A DNA stretch of 64,000 nucleotides from Nageia nagi (taxonomy: Eukaryota > Pinophyta): assembly GCA_050084985.1 (NCBI GenBank), contig JBITNC010000001.1, forward strand, positions 209,870,001 to 209,934,000. Reading direction: 5' to 3'. The notes under the pieces were generated by a model, which was not told the origin of the DNA, searched no databases, and saw nothing but the letters and a program-made list of their open reading frames with translations. The first letter of the stretch is position 1. Each line of letters opens with the position of its first letter. Shown here piece after piece: positions 12,831-24,300 of the stretch. A program made the position numbers and the translations under genes.

Positions 12831-14140
12831 ATGTACTAATATGCATAAACAAGTTAGATTCACACATAAATCTCAAATTACATAACTATACTTTTCTTAA
12901 AGAGCATTAGGTAGAAATCATGATAAAGATATGGTCAAATCTATGAATAATGAGATCAAACTTTACAAGAATGTAAATAAAACCTAAGTGCATCTAACAT
13001 GGGTAGGGGGACATATAATTGAGGACATTTGAGGAAACTAAATAAACATGGAATGAGTCTCCTCACTCTAAATAGCATGTGATATCTCTAGTCCCCAAAT
13101 CAATGAGAACAAATGAAATAGGTTTGCCTATTTGTGCAAATGAGTATGTTTAAATGATGTTTAAGAAATTTCTATGGTGGATTTGAAAAATTAAGATGGA
13201 GGTGTTCAAATATGATATCTAATGCATGAAAATTTTCAAAAGCTTAAATGTTTTAAAATTAAGATATATTTAAATATCCTTGGATCAATATGATCCAAGG
13301 ATGCCCATAAGATCAAATGGATGCTTACAACATGTGTTTATGCTAGTATGAGTTCCAACTATACTTTCATAATGGAAAACACAAACTAAGATGATTTTAG
13401 CCTAAAAAATGCTACATGCATACAAATTTAGTAGAGGATACAAAGGTAGGTATTCCAAAGCTCTCCCATGGTTGTGTTCTTTTCAAATATCAACAAAAAT
13501 ATTGAATACATTAAACATATGTAATAATATCTTAATAAAACCATAAAATCATGTTAGAAATGTTTCCTTATGTATGCAAAACCAAGATTTGAGATGTTTG
13601 ATGGATAATTGTGTAGTAAACTCTTGATCCTTCAAACCCTAGTCTCAAAATGCTAGCAATGTAATCTTGAACTAATATGTGAAAAAAAATCATAAGTGTG
13701 CAATTGAGCTAATGAATTAGGAGAGGAAATTCTATTTTAATTTTGAGTTATATATCTCTTTGTACAACCTTAAGTTATAATAGCTAGATACCCACTTTTG
13801 CTTATATTTTGGGTTTAAATCATGTTTGCTTTATTTTGGACACTTGAATAGTTGATTTTGTATAATAAAATATTAAGAGTAAATCAAATAATGAATTAAA
13901 GCATGTCAATTCAATTAACACATCTACTCAAAAAGTATTATTTTTTGGTATATACATTTTTCTCCTATTGAACTAGGTTTTTTACAAAAAAGAATTAGTT
14001 CAATAAGAGTAGATACCTGAACATTAGTTAAAAAAACATTTTAAACATTTTGATCATTTGAAATTTGAACATTTAAAAATTTGAACTAATTTGAATATTT
14101 TAATTAAATTTAAAAAATTTTAATGAATAGGTAAAATAAT
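12831..14140. other. Unassigned AT-rich sequence
   Basis: No coding frame, terminal repeats or RNA gene is visible. Upstream parts of element I (integrase core, gag) would be expected here if it were whole, but I cannot read them. Confidence 0.35.
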
Positions 14141-14480
14141 GTGTTCATGGTAGAAAAAGGATAAAAATTTAAAACAAATATGAATAGGGATTCAAATGTA
14201 TATTTGTCAAATTCAAATCCCAAACAATGTTTTCTTGGACATTAATAAAAATTGAAAAATTTAGAACAAATATGCATAGGAATTTGAATGTAGTATTCAT
14301 TAAATTCGAATCCTAAATAATATGTTCTTAGAAAATTCAAAAAAATATAGATAATCAATTTGAATGTACCTTGTGATAATCCAAATCCTAACTAATATGT
14401 CTATGGTAAATTCAAAATAAATATGTATAGCAATTTGAATGTAGTATTCATCACATTTGAATGCTAGCAATGTGTTCATG
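14141..14480. repeat. Degenerate tandem repeat, about four units of 73-95 bp
   Basis: Successive units start near 14141, 14229, 14323 and 14399, and a fifth start is visible near 14472. Each begins with a GTGTTCATGG-like block, followed by ACAAATATGAATAG, then TTTGAATGTAGTATTCAT, and ends in AATCCTAAATAATAT. Unit length shrinks along the array (88, 95, 75 and 73 bp), so internal deletions have accumulated. The host element is unknown. Confidence 0.7.
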
Positions 14481-15424
14481 GAGGTAGGACCTTGAACTAC
14501 TTATATAGTATTTGATGATTCAATGTGTCAAACCTATGCAAAGCATTCAGGATGGAGTAAGCACTTAGAATTACTAACAAGCACACAATCTTGTTAAAAA
14601 ACTTTAAAATTTACACAATTTGAACTTTTTTGAATTTAAAAAAATTAAAATCAAGTAGCTTTGAATAATTTTGAAGGAAATTTGAACAAATTTTCATTTT
14701 TTTAAGATAAAATACATTTTTTGAAGTAAAACTTTTAATTTTTTGTACTTTTTTAGAAAAAATAATTTGATATTTTGAACAATTCAAGTGTTCCACCCCT
14801 CGAATGATATTGTATTGATCATAATAGTTAATATAAAATTAATCAAAAAAGTAAGAATTATGTGTATTTATGTGAAAAGTTTTGAACATTTTCATTTTTT
14901 ATCTCTTTTTTTGTTGGCCCATGTAATATTTCAAGAAAATATGAGGGTTAAAAAAAAGATAATTTGAATGATTTTGAACAATGTTGGGCCCATCAATGGA
15001 TCAAAAAATTCAAATTTGACACTAAAAAGATCAAAAATGGTAAATAAGTAATAAACATAACTATTTTTACCTCATTTTGCACATGTGAAAAGTGGAAATT
15101 TGGTGGAGAGAGAGAGAAATTGAATGAGTATGATAGTGAATGATGTATCTCTAACTCCAATTATCATTTATCAACCACACCCTAGATGTGAGGTAGGCCC
15201 AAAAATATGAATCACTTATTTTTTTATGAATTTTTTAATGTGTTTTAGTGTAAAAATAGTGTAAAATATGTATTTTTTATTTTAGTTTGAAATTGCCCCA
15301 ATATGGCCAGATAAAAATACAAAATGAATGATTAGACCATAGGAAAATATCCCTCAACCAATTTTACCCCAATCAAGCTAAATAGAGCAAAAATGGTAAT
15401 TTTATAAGGTTTTTGGGCTCCTAA
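14481..15424. other. Unassigned AT-rich sequence
   Basis: Long A/T runs and a short GA microsatellite near 15103 are the only visible structure. Open frames here are AT-rich chance frames dominated by Lys, Phe and Asn. Confidence 0.35.
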
Positions 15425-15605
15425 ACCATAGTCACAGTCCAAATTATGCCCCAAAGCTAGGTGCACCATGCCTAGAGCCATACACACTACACCTAGGATA
15501 CATGCCCCTAGACCATACTCATAGTCCAAATTATGCCCCAAAGCTAGGTGCACTATGCCTAGACCTAATAACACCATGCCTAGCTTGTAGCCCAAAATTG
15601 ATCCT
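15425..15605 (-). repeat. Two-copy 87-bp tandem repeat in a locally GC-richer patch
   Basis: A block containing CCAAATTATGCCCCAAAGC and a following CTAGGTGCAC motif occurs twice, 87 bp apart (first copy from 15425, second from 15512), with a third partial CACCATGCCTAG near 15572. Because 87 is divisible by three, the minus-strand frame 15332-15676 (114 codons) reads a repeated 29-residue unit with LGHNLD and YGLGA. I do not recognise the product. The frame stays open through both copies, but the patch could equally be a non-coding minisatellite. Confidence 0.6.
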
Positions 15606-16550
15606 AGTTTGATCAATTTCAAAACTTTTTGCTCCTTGATTTGCATGATAAACATTATTTTATGATTATTGATCAATTTTGACCCTTTGTAAATAGGATT
15701 GAATATTTTTAATGTGATTCCATCAAATTTTGCAAAGATTAATCAATTTTTATTCAAAAAATGAAGTGTTGACAATTTTTTTTGAAAAAAGTCAAGTTAG
15801 CTATTGAAACTTCACAAACTTGTTGGTTGGTGTTGTAAGATGCTAAAAGTTGATTTTACACCAAATATTCATATTTCTTACTAATTTAGAATTTAGTTAT
15901 GTAAAATTTATAATATCACTTAGTTGGATGCAAATTTTCAATTTTTAGGAAAATAACTACTCCAAATACAAAATCTTCATTTTGATGCACTTTGCTTATT
16001 ATGTAAATAGTGTAAATTACATAAGATAGTTGATGGTAAATTTATCATCCAAGCATTTGGCATGCTTACCCCAAGGAAATAATTGGTAATCATGATTTTT
16101 TTAGTTTTGAAAATGTAACATGTAATACATTAAGGCAACTAAAATTACAATTTACTACCATGCATGTAAGTGTATTAATCCAAATTAATATTTTATTAGT
16201 ATCATGATGCTATATGTAAGCTTTCCTAGTGTGAATTAGGACATACCTTATTTACATAGATCATGTTATAATTTGGAGTGCTTTGATGAACAAGATAATA
16301 AAACATTTACTTAGCAACTTTTGATATGATGACTTAATGGTTACAACATAATGAAGACACAAATAATCTTCTAATATTTATGAATGCAACTTTTTAAATT
16401 TTTGATAGATATACTAGTTTTGAATAAATGATAACATTACTAACATGATTTTATTTTTTTATTATATATCATAATGAGATGATATGTATGGGACATCATT
16501 TTTATAAGTTGTACATGAAGCTATAGTAGGAGATGCTAGCTACTAAGTGA
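15606..16550. other. Unassigned AT-rich sequence
   Basis: I see no domain, RNA gene or repeat. It separates the 87-bp repeat from the plant-mobile-domain remnant. Confidence 0.35.
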
Positions 16551-17020
16551 TGGCTACATAGCATTAGGTTAGGGTATATGAGTATGATCCATAAGGCTAT
16601 AGCCAACTCGAGGTACATGATAACCTTGTGTGAGATGTGGGGCTCATCCATCAACACATTTCATCTACTAATAAAGGAATACATCATAACTCTAGAGGAT
16701 ATCTAACAGATATTATGGATTCATATGGAGGATGCTTTGATCATTGGACTATCAAATGAGGTTGAAAGAGATGCAATGGTGATCAAGATAATTGATGAAT
16801 TCTACCATCTAATATGGTTGGGTAGAGGTGGATTTCACTAAAAGCATGCATATAGATAAAAAATCATAGATAGATTGGCACACTTTATGATGATGGTAAT
16901 CATGGTTTTTGTGCTACCAAACACTTTAGGGTGTAGGTTCCCCTAGAAGCTATGTCAAGTTCTATGGGAGATGAGAGATGATGGTAGGGTATTTGCATGG
17001 GCTTTCTCATTTTGTGGTTA
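16551..17020 (+). pseudogene. Decayed plant mobile domain (PMD / MAIN-like) fragment
   Basis: In the frame of the ATG at 16584 the plus strand reads a segment including MITLCEMWGSSINTFHLL, then a short spacer, IITLEDI, a stop, and GLSNEVERDAMV. This order (Trp-containing helix, a THTFHLP-like block, then an ITLEDV-like block) is the signature of the plant mobile domain, known from plant transposons and from the MAIL1/MAIN host proteins. Downstream, FVLPNTLGCRFP near 16912 and a later WAFSF fit the C-terminal half of the domain. At least two in-frame stops and probable indels kill it. Its carrier is unknown; PMD copies are often captured by Mutator-type or LTR elements. No neighbouring gene suggests a host locus. 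Confidence 0.6.
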
Positions 17021-18822
17021 TTAAGTAATAGTCCCTTATTCTTGTACATAAAATTATCCCATCTCTATATTCTAATTATTTAGTTTTATAGACTCTAAAT
17101 AATGCATGAATAATAAATTGATGCATTATTTATTTATAATGTAATATTGAAGCATATATTAGAAATATGGCATCAAAGGATCATGATAAATAATATACCT
17201 TAATAAAATTCACATCCAAATGAAATAACATAAATCATACATCAATAAAAATAACATGTCATAAGAAATATACACCACCAAAATTCTAAGAGAAGCACAC
17301 TACTAGCTCATGAAAGATGCAGATCCATGAATAGGAATAAAAATGCATGAATGTAAGATGCAGGGTTTAATAGATCTATGAAAAGGTGGTATTACAAAAT
17401 ATCATTATTGGTTAGGTAGAATGATATTGCATGTTTTGGTATTTATCTTTTGATATCTATTGATGATGTTTATGTTTCCTTTGATACTCTTTTTATAGCA
17501 ACATTTTGATCCCCTTAGATTCTTGGAGTCATTACCTTTTACATTATTTGAGGTATCCCTTTTGATATTTGATACTTTTTATAATGTACCATGGTTCATT
17601 ACATTTATTACATTACCCTAGGTATATAATTTAACCTTTCTTATAATAAATATTATTTAATGCTTTAAAATTAATTATTTAAATAATAATAATTCATTTT
17701 TAAGTACCTACAATTTCTTCATCATTCTCTTCTTCTAAGACTATCAATTGTTCAAGAGTTTCAAAGATTGTAAAATAGCTAAAGTCCTTCTCTTCTAAAG
17801 TTTTCTTCCTACATTATTTTTTAACTAGGGGAGTTTATACTTTAGGCACTTCCTTTTCCCTTAACCATGTATATCTCATCCTAAACATCATGGGAAACTT
17901 TGACTTGTTTTCATCACACAAACTTATAACTTTTTCAACCTCTAGCTCCTTACATCTTTTAGACCTTCTCTTCTCACTAACTCAAATAAGGATTGAGTAG
18001 GATGCTAAAAGATTTTTAGAAATAACCTCTTTATATTATTGTTATTTTTAAGAGTTAGATAATTTTATATTTCTTTCTTAAATGTAATTCATTTTTGAAG
18101 AATTAGAATGGTCCTCAACCAATTCATCTTGGTTAGTACTAGTTGATCCTACTACAAATTCAGGTATAGATGTGCATATCAAATGAACCTTTATATTTGA
18201 TCTAGATTCAATTTCATTATAGTTCCCTAAATGTTCCTCTTATATGGATGAGGTTCTAGGTATAGAGGATGGATCATAGCTTAAGAAAATTATCCATAAT
18301 TTGTAACCATTATTTTGGGCTATGAAGTATTCTTATATTAGTGTTTGAAACTCTTGAACAATTAATAGTCTTAGAAGAAGATAATGTTAAAGAAATATAG
18401 GATGGATCATGGTTTAGTTTATTTATTATATTAGTCCTAACGCTCCTTTTCATATTTTTTAGACTTTAATATAAAAAATTTGGAATTTTATAGTTTAGTT
18501 TTGACCCATACCTTAAATTAATAAGTAGTTTTAAGTGATGGCTTATTATTATTCCATGTTGCCCCTTGTAGGTAAGGAATTTGATAATCCATAATACTAC
18601 CTCTACTCACTATTATGGAATATTATTTCTCTTAATCCCTTATTTATGCATGGTCAATATATATTTCTTATCCCTCTATTCTCCTCTCCTACAAAACCTA
18701 TCAAGTAAAGCATCATATTGCTCTCTTGTAATTAAATCATCACCTACTACTAGAAGTCTAGATATTATAGCAATAGTCTTAATAGTAATGGTTGATGGTT
18801 TCTTTTCTTCTTTTTTAAATTT
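17021..18822. other. Unassigned, perhaps post-gag part of Tat-like element A
   Basis: Read on the minus strand, about 17700-18500 has a compositional bias towards Glu, Lys and Ser codons, as in a decayed gag C-terminus. I cannot identify a zinc knuckle, protease or pol motif with confidence. Positions 17021-17650 show nothing. If A were whole, protease, reverse transcriptase and integrase would be expected here and further left. They are missing. Confidence 0.3.
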
Positions 18823-19320
18823 TCAATAACTAATTTTTAGTAGGTTCTTCTCTTTTTGAATCATGTACATAATCATCTTAGAGAGGGGTTGCTTTAGATA
18901 GTTGAAAAATTCCAATATCATCTCATTTTTGAGGGATTTTATCAACATATGCTTTAGCTCTTTTTTGTTTAAATTTATGAATGTGGATATTTTCTTCCAT
19001 GCTTTTACAAATTCATTAAGTGATTTATTCTCACCTTGTCTCATTCTTACTAAATCAATAAGGGTTGGTTTTCTTTTTATATTGTGTTGATATTAATTCA
19101 TGAACTCTTGTTTTAATTTCTCATAGTTGATGATACTTTGATTTTCAAGATTGTAAAACCATTCAAAAGATTCCTTACCTAAACTAAGTTGAAATAATCA
19201 TGCTAACATATCTACATCATGTTGATGGTTACAAGCTACTTCCTCAAAGATTATGATATGTATCCTTAGATCACTAATGCCATTATATTTATTGAAATCT
19301 ATGTCTTCCCCTTCCCTTGT
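18823..19320 (-). pseudogene. Element A: Gag capsid domain of a Tat/Ogre-like retrotransposon
   Basis: The minus strand from about 19310 down to 18823 reads a retrotransposon Gag capsid (Retrotrans_gag-type). It includes the stretch HIIIFEEVACNHQHDVDMLA, then a conserved EWFYNLE-type motif, then RMRQGENKSLNEFVKAWKKI in the 73-codon open piece. The protein would package element RNA into virus-like particles. A stop within MLA*LF and another after the EFMN segment interrupt it. It lies 1.2 kb downstream (minus-strand sense) of A's 5' LTR, with another ORF remnant between them. It differs in sequence from the Gag of element C, although the LTRs of A and C are related. Confidence 0.75.
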
Positions 19321-19717
19321 TTTTATTTACTTAATAATTTTAGCCTCTTTAGTTGTTCAACCATTTGTTTTATTTGGGCCATTATTTTATCTAATTATTC
19401 TTTTTTATTTTGTATAGTTATATTATCACAAGTTTTCTCTTTCTCTAGAGGATCAAGTTTTTTAGTTTCTACCTCATTCTCATATTTAGGTGTTTCAGTA
19501 GTGAATCTCCCATTTTGATCTCTCCATTATTGAATTATTTGATTATCTAACTCTCTTATGATTATCTATCTTACACATAATTAAGTTTTTTATAGTATTA
19601 TGTGCCTATTATTTTTCTCACTTTTATCTCTTTAATCTCTTTTTCTCTATTTGACTAGTAAGGGTAAGCATTGATAAGTCCTTATGCTATAGGACCAAAT
19701 TCAAATTCTATTTCTAT

Positions 19718-20500
19718 TTAATTATCTAACTCATCATCAAATTCAACCATATCATCATCTAGGTGTTCATAATTAGCTTCTTCTAGTGTTATTGATTCAT
19801 GACTTTTTAAAATTTTCATAAGTACTAAGGACGATGTAGATTGATGAAGGTTTGACTTAGGGATAGAAGGATAAAGCATACAAAAATTAACATGGCTTTC
19901 CATAGAAAAAATGAATCATAAGTAGTCCATTTTAATAGTATTTAGATCATGGATAGTCCTATGTTGACTTGTTAAGGTGTACATTAAGAGGTGTGGCTTA
20001 ACCAACAGTATCCTAGAAGATGACCTAAAACTATTTTCAGCTAAAACTTCATAGATATGTAATGAATGAGGTATGGTAGGATCTTTAGTAAACCTATAGA
20101 ATATCCTAGGAAGTTTTATGAATTCTTGCACTAGACTTAATTTATGTTTCATTATGTTTAGATTATTAGAGTTTTTAGATCGATAAAGGGCTAATTGAAA
20201 TTTATTTTCAAAAGGTTAGATAATTTCTTCTTTAGGGCTCTCATTATATTCTAAGTCCCTATGATAAGATTAATTATTTGTTATATTTATGCTTATTTTA
20301 CCAAGGTTATCATTTTCTTTAGAATCTCCATGATAATATTCATCATTAGAAAAATTGGTTTCAATAGGCAAAGTGACACTATCTTTATTTAACCTAGCAC
20401 TTTTTCTTGTTGATGTTATGCCTTTACATGATTTACTTTTTTTTTTAGTTATTTCAAGTTTTGATTGACTTAATAGTAAAAGATCTAATAAATTGTTCAC
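19718..20500 (-). pseudogene. Element A: unrecognised ORF between 5' LTR and gag
   Basis: Three open pieces (20500-20270, 20152-19916 and 19903-19718) lie in one minus-strand frame and form a run of about 260 codons broken by only a few stops. The product would start 40 bases inside the LTR/primer-site border. It begins with a basic stretch (KKKSKS, RKSARLNKD), then a mixed region (FIKLPRIFYRFTKD), and ends in an acidic tail (EHLDDDMVEFDDELDN). I do not recognise the family. Ogre-type Tat elements are known to carry an extra ORF before gag, and the position fits that. Sequence identity to that ORF was not testable. Confidence 0.5.
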
Positions 20501-20523
20501 AATTTTTAGAATTTAAGGTTCAC

Positions 20524-20539
20524 ATAAAGTTCACCAAAA
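20524..20539 (-). promoter_or_regulatory. Putative primer binding site of element A
   Basis: Reading the minus strand out of the LTR, the sequence is TTTTGGTGAACTTTATG. At the same place element C reads TTTTGGTGAACCCAACATG. The shared TGGTGAAC start directly after the LTR end fits a primer binding site. I have not assigned the tRNA. Confidence 0.55.
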
Positions 20540-21334
20540 TGTTTACAAATATTTTGAGAATATAAATAAATAAATAATTACAAAACCCAAAATACCTACT
20601 TCAAACTATGGATAACAATTTAGACCATATAGCAAAATATATGAAGATAACCACTCTAGAATTAGGATGACAATACCAATTAAGAATTATGATTTGTATA
20701 CTTACATTATTAAGCATACCTAACATCAAAGAATAATGATATGTTTGATATGTGGATGGCAAACAAATCCTACTCTAGAAGTTATAAACCTAAAATGCCA
20801 TGAAAAGAGGATCATGGGTGGTCTATATGTTGTACAAAAGGAGCATTAGTGTGTATTTAGAATAAATAAGAAGCATCGATGAGTTTCATCAAAGTGTAAT
20901 TTGCTTTCAAATCAAGTCAATAATTTGCATATAGATGTTTCAATTAGAATATAAATTATCAATGTTAGAATAACTCATGTAAGGAAGTACATAAACCATA
21001 ACCTTGAATGGTAGCATCAAGAGACACCTAAAGGATTGCCACCACCAAGACCAAATATGGGATCATGTATCCCCTTGATGTGGATTTACTATTAGATCCC
21101 TATTTATATAGATAATAATATGACCCAATCCTTAGGTTGGCATGTACCTACATAAATAAGGTTAGCCCATAATACTTATCAATATTCAAGATAACAATAT
21201 ATTCAAAATAAACATTAACATTATAACCATATTCAAGTTAAGCATTGATATCAATACATTAAATATTCTAGGTATGCATTAGTACAAATGAATGCACTTA
21301 ATTAAATGCATAAATAAATTTTTATGTGATAATA
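20540..21334 (-). repeat. 5' LTR of Tat-like element A (795 bp)
   Basis: It is homologous over its whole length to the two LTRs of element C and shares the plus-strand start TGTTTACAAAT. The other end (minus-strand start TATTATCACAT) corresponds to TGTTATCACAT in C. The primer binding site lies on the low-coordinate side, so the element reads leftward. Beyond 21334 the sequence switches at once to element B LTR, so A inserted into B. Its partner LTR was not found on the left side of the window. Confidence 0.8.
21097..21112 (-). promoter_or_regulatory. TATA box and core promoter of A's LTR
   Basis: On the minus strand the sequence reads TATATAAATAGGGATC. The same box occurs at matching positions in both LTRs of element C, inside a block of about 110 bp that is better conserved than the rest of the LTR. 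Transcription would run leftward into A. Confidence 0.65.
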
Positions 21335-24300
21335 ATAGTTTTATCAATTGCTATACTCATCTGACACCCTGTCAAGGATATGAGACACTAGCTTACCCAT
21401 ATCTATTAGCTAGGCTCACCATGAGGTTTGGCATCCATATTCTCATATCTTTGGGAGCAATGGGTATTGAAATAATAACCTAGAGTGGGTTGTATAGTCT
21501 AATTAATTTTAAGCAAGATTATAAAATAAAACCACCCATGTTCTATCAATCTTAAAATAATTGATCCCAAATTAATTATTGGGTTTTCCTAAGTTTCATG
21601 TACCAAGCATTAGGTGTTACCTAAATATCATCTTTCATGTTTCAAAAATAATGTATGTATTAGAATATTAAATACTAATCTTGTTTAGGAAGTCACATAA
21701 GATATTTTAAAGTACTACAATTATCCCATGTGCATGGTACTATGTATTGAATAGTATTTTATAAAAATTTCATGCTAGAGTTTAGTAACATGCCTTGATA
21801 TGATACTAAATTCAACTACTTATAAAAAGGAAGTATGGAATAAAATGATCCTCACATAGGGTATCTTTCTTTTTCCTTTCCATTTATCAAGTAAGAGTTT
21901 AACTAATGAATATTCCATATCACTTTCCTTCATCATTGAGACTTTCCCTTTTTGAGTTGATTCTATCATTCTAAGGTTTTCTTTTAACCTAGGTTACTCT
22001 TGAGTTTATATTCCACCTTTAGTATTTGATTCATATCACATTAATCATTTTATGGGATTATACAAGTAATAACCATTAATTCCAATCATGCTACAAGTTT
22101 TTTCACTTTCTTTGTAATGGTAACTAACACTTACTAGGTAGTTTCAAGTAGCTCTTATCTTATCACCATTAAGCTAGTCCCATTTGATCTCTTTGATCTC
22201 CCTAATAATTTCTTAAATATTTTTAACTTATTTTTGAAGAGAGGATGTACAATATCCTTATTCTCTATAATATGGGTTTTATCCTTATGTTTATTTAAAT
22301 ACATTAGGGTTTCCTTTAAAGTAATAATTATGATATACTTTATCATTATCTTAATAAATGAATTCCTACTATTTATTTTAATACAAATGTTCTAACTTCC
22401 TATCTATTATCCATTTACAAAATTCTAGGGGTAATAATATCAATCCCTAGGGTTGATTTAACTTTAACCCATACTTCAATATAGTATCACTAATATTTCT
22501 TCTTGTATTAGTAAAACCTTTCTCTTACATGATGTGAATTATTTCTTATCTTGAGACCATAGTAGGAAAATGGGACTTGTAATTCCATATATATATAAAG
22601 AGAGAGAATATTATGACTATGAAGTTAAATATCAACAATGTGCTATTATGTAGTGGTACTGAAGTTATTCCTAAGTATCTTTAACATTTATGTAATTAAA
22701 AGTACAATTGAATTAACATCTACTATAGTGATCTATTTCTTTCATCCTTTAACTTCATACTCATAATGTTACTTATTACTTTCATATAAAAATATCTTTT
22801 TAATTCTTACCTTAGCATTTAAGATACCTTAAATAAGAAAATATCATAGGGTAGTTTTTACCACATGACCATTTAATTAAATCTTAAAGGATTTCAAGAA
22901 ATTTCCACCAAACTTGCATTCCATAAAAAAGTTATTTCATGAAGATATTAAAATACAATGAATGAGATAAACCCTTATTATTTACAAGAGGTTTCCCTTA
23001 CAAGTTTTGATGAATAAATTATATGGTAGATAAATCAAGACTTATTTTAAAAAGTCTTCAATGCATCTTTATCTTTTTGATGAAAAGTCTCCCATCTTCA
23101 TCTCCTAAGCTCCTCCCAAGGATCAAGGGATTATAGGATTGAGTGCTAATAAAGGATTGGAGTTTTGAGGATAAAAAAAAACCTTCCTTATTTTATGACC
23201 ATGATGCAAATGATTTTATCTACATGGCATATCATTCATTTACTGCTCCCTTTTTATGGACCTTGGGATGTTTTATATCCTCTTTAGGACTATCTCCCTT
23301 CCTCGATCACATGGTAAAATTTAAAATCTAATCAATACACAAGAACCCCTCTCAAAATAACGTCATAATCACCTCATACTATACATCTTCCAAAATTAAT
23401 TTACTAACATTATAATTCAATTATAGTTCAATGATGCAAACTATCTATTTTATTCAATAAATACTTCATCATATAAATTTATTTAAACCTTAATAAAACT
23501 TCTTTCTCTACATAATAATAAGTTTATCATTATTCAAAAATTAATGAAATAGAAACTTCACTATTATATGTGGAGTATAGGATATATTAAAATATTTAAC
23601 TAAAAAACTAGCCACTCTCCTCCTTTATGTTTTTTGTATGAGAGTTTATCGAGGTAAACAATGGCCAATGTGTGTGAGTATCTAATTGATACCAAACATG
23701 TTATTTTTAGTGGTCTTGAAGAAAGGTTTGGAGGAGTTATAGACTCAATGATATTACTATCATTGTAGCACTTCATGTTGTTAAGAAACTTGGAATTTCA
23801 AGCTTGGAGAGTCCCTTATGGAGGTTTAGAAATATGATAATAATGTCTTTATTTTCCCAACACTTTTCTCTATTGTGAAACCAGCACATCAATTATATAA
23901 TAATTTTAACAAGTCTTCTCATGGCTAAATTACATGATATCCATACAAAATATAGCTTTAGGGGTGTCATATGTTTCCTCAATGTACAACTATGAGTATA
24001 TAGTAGATTTATCTAACAACAAATCAAGAAATACCTTCTCAATATGGGATAGGCTTCTCCAATTAAGTATAGAAGAGGGAAACATCCATTCTACCAATTT
24101 TAGGTTCTAAAAAGGGCTAAATAAGTTTTATAAAGGCTATTATAGAGTAGGTGACCTTAGAGAATTCTTATGTGGGTTTATGTGGAACAACATTTCAAGT
24201 TTACATCTCCCTCCTATTAACCACACTACTCCTTAGAATAAAAAATAATCAAACTTGAAATGGCATAATATTCTATTTACATATCTATCTAGACTAATTT

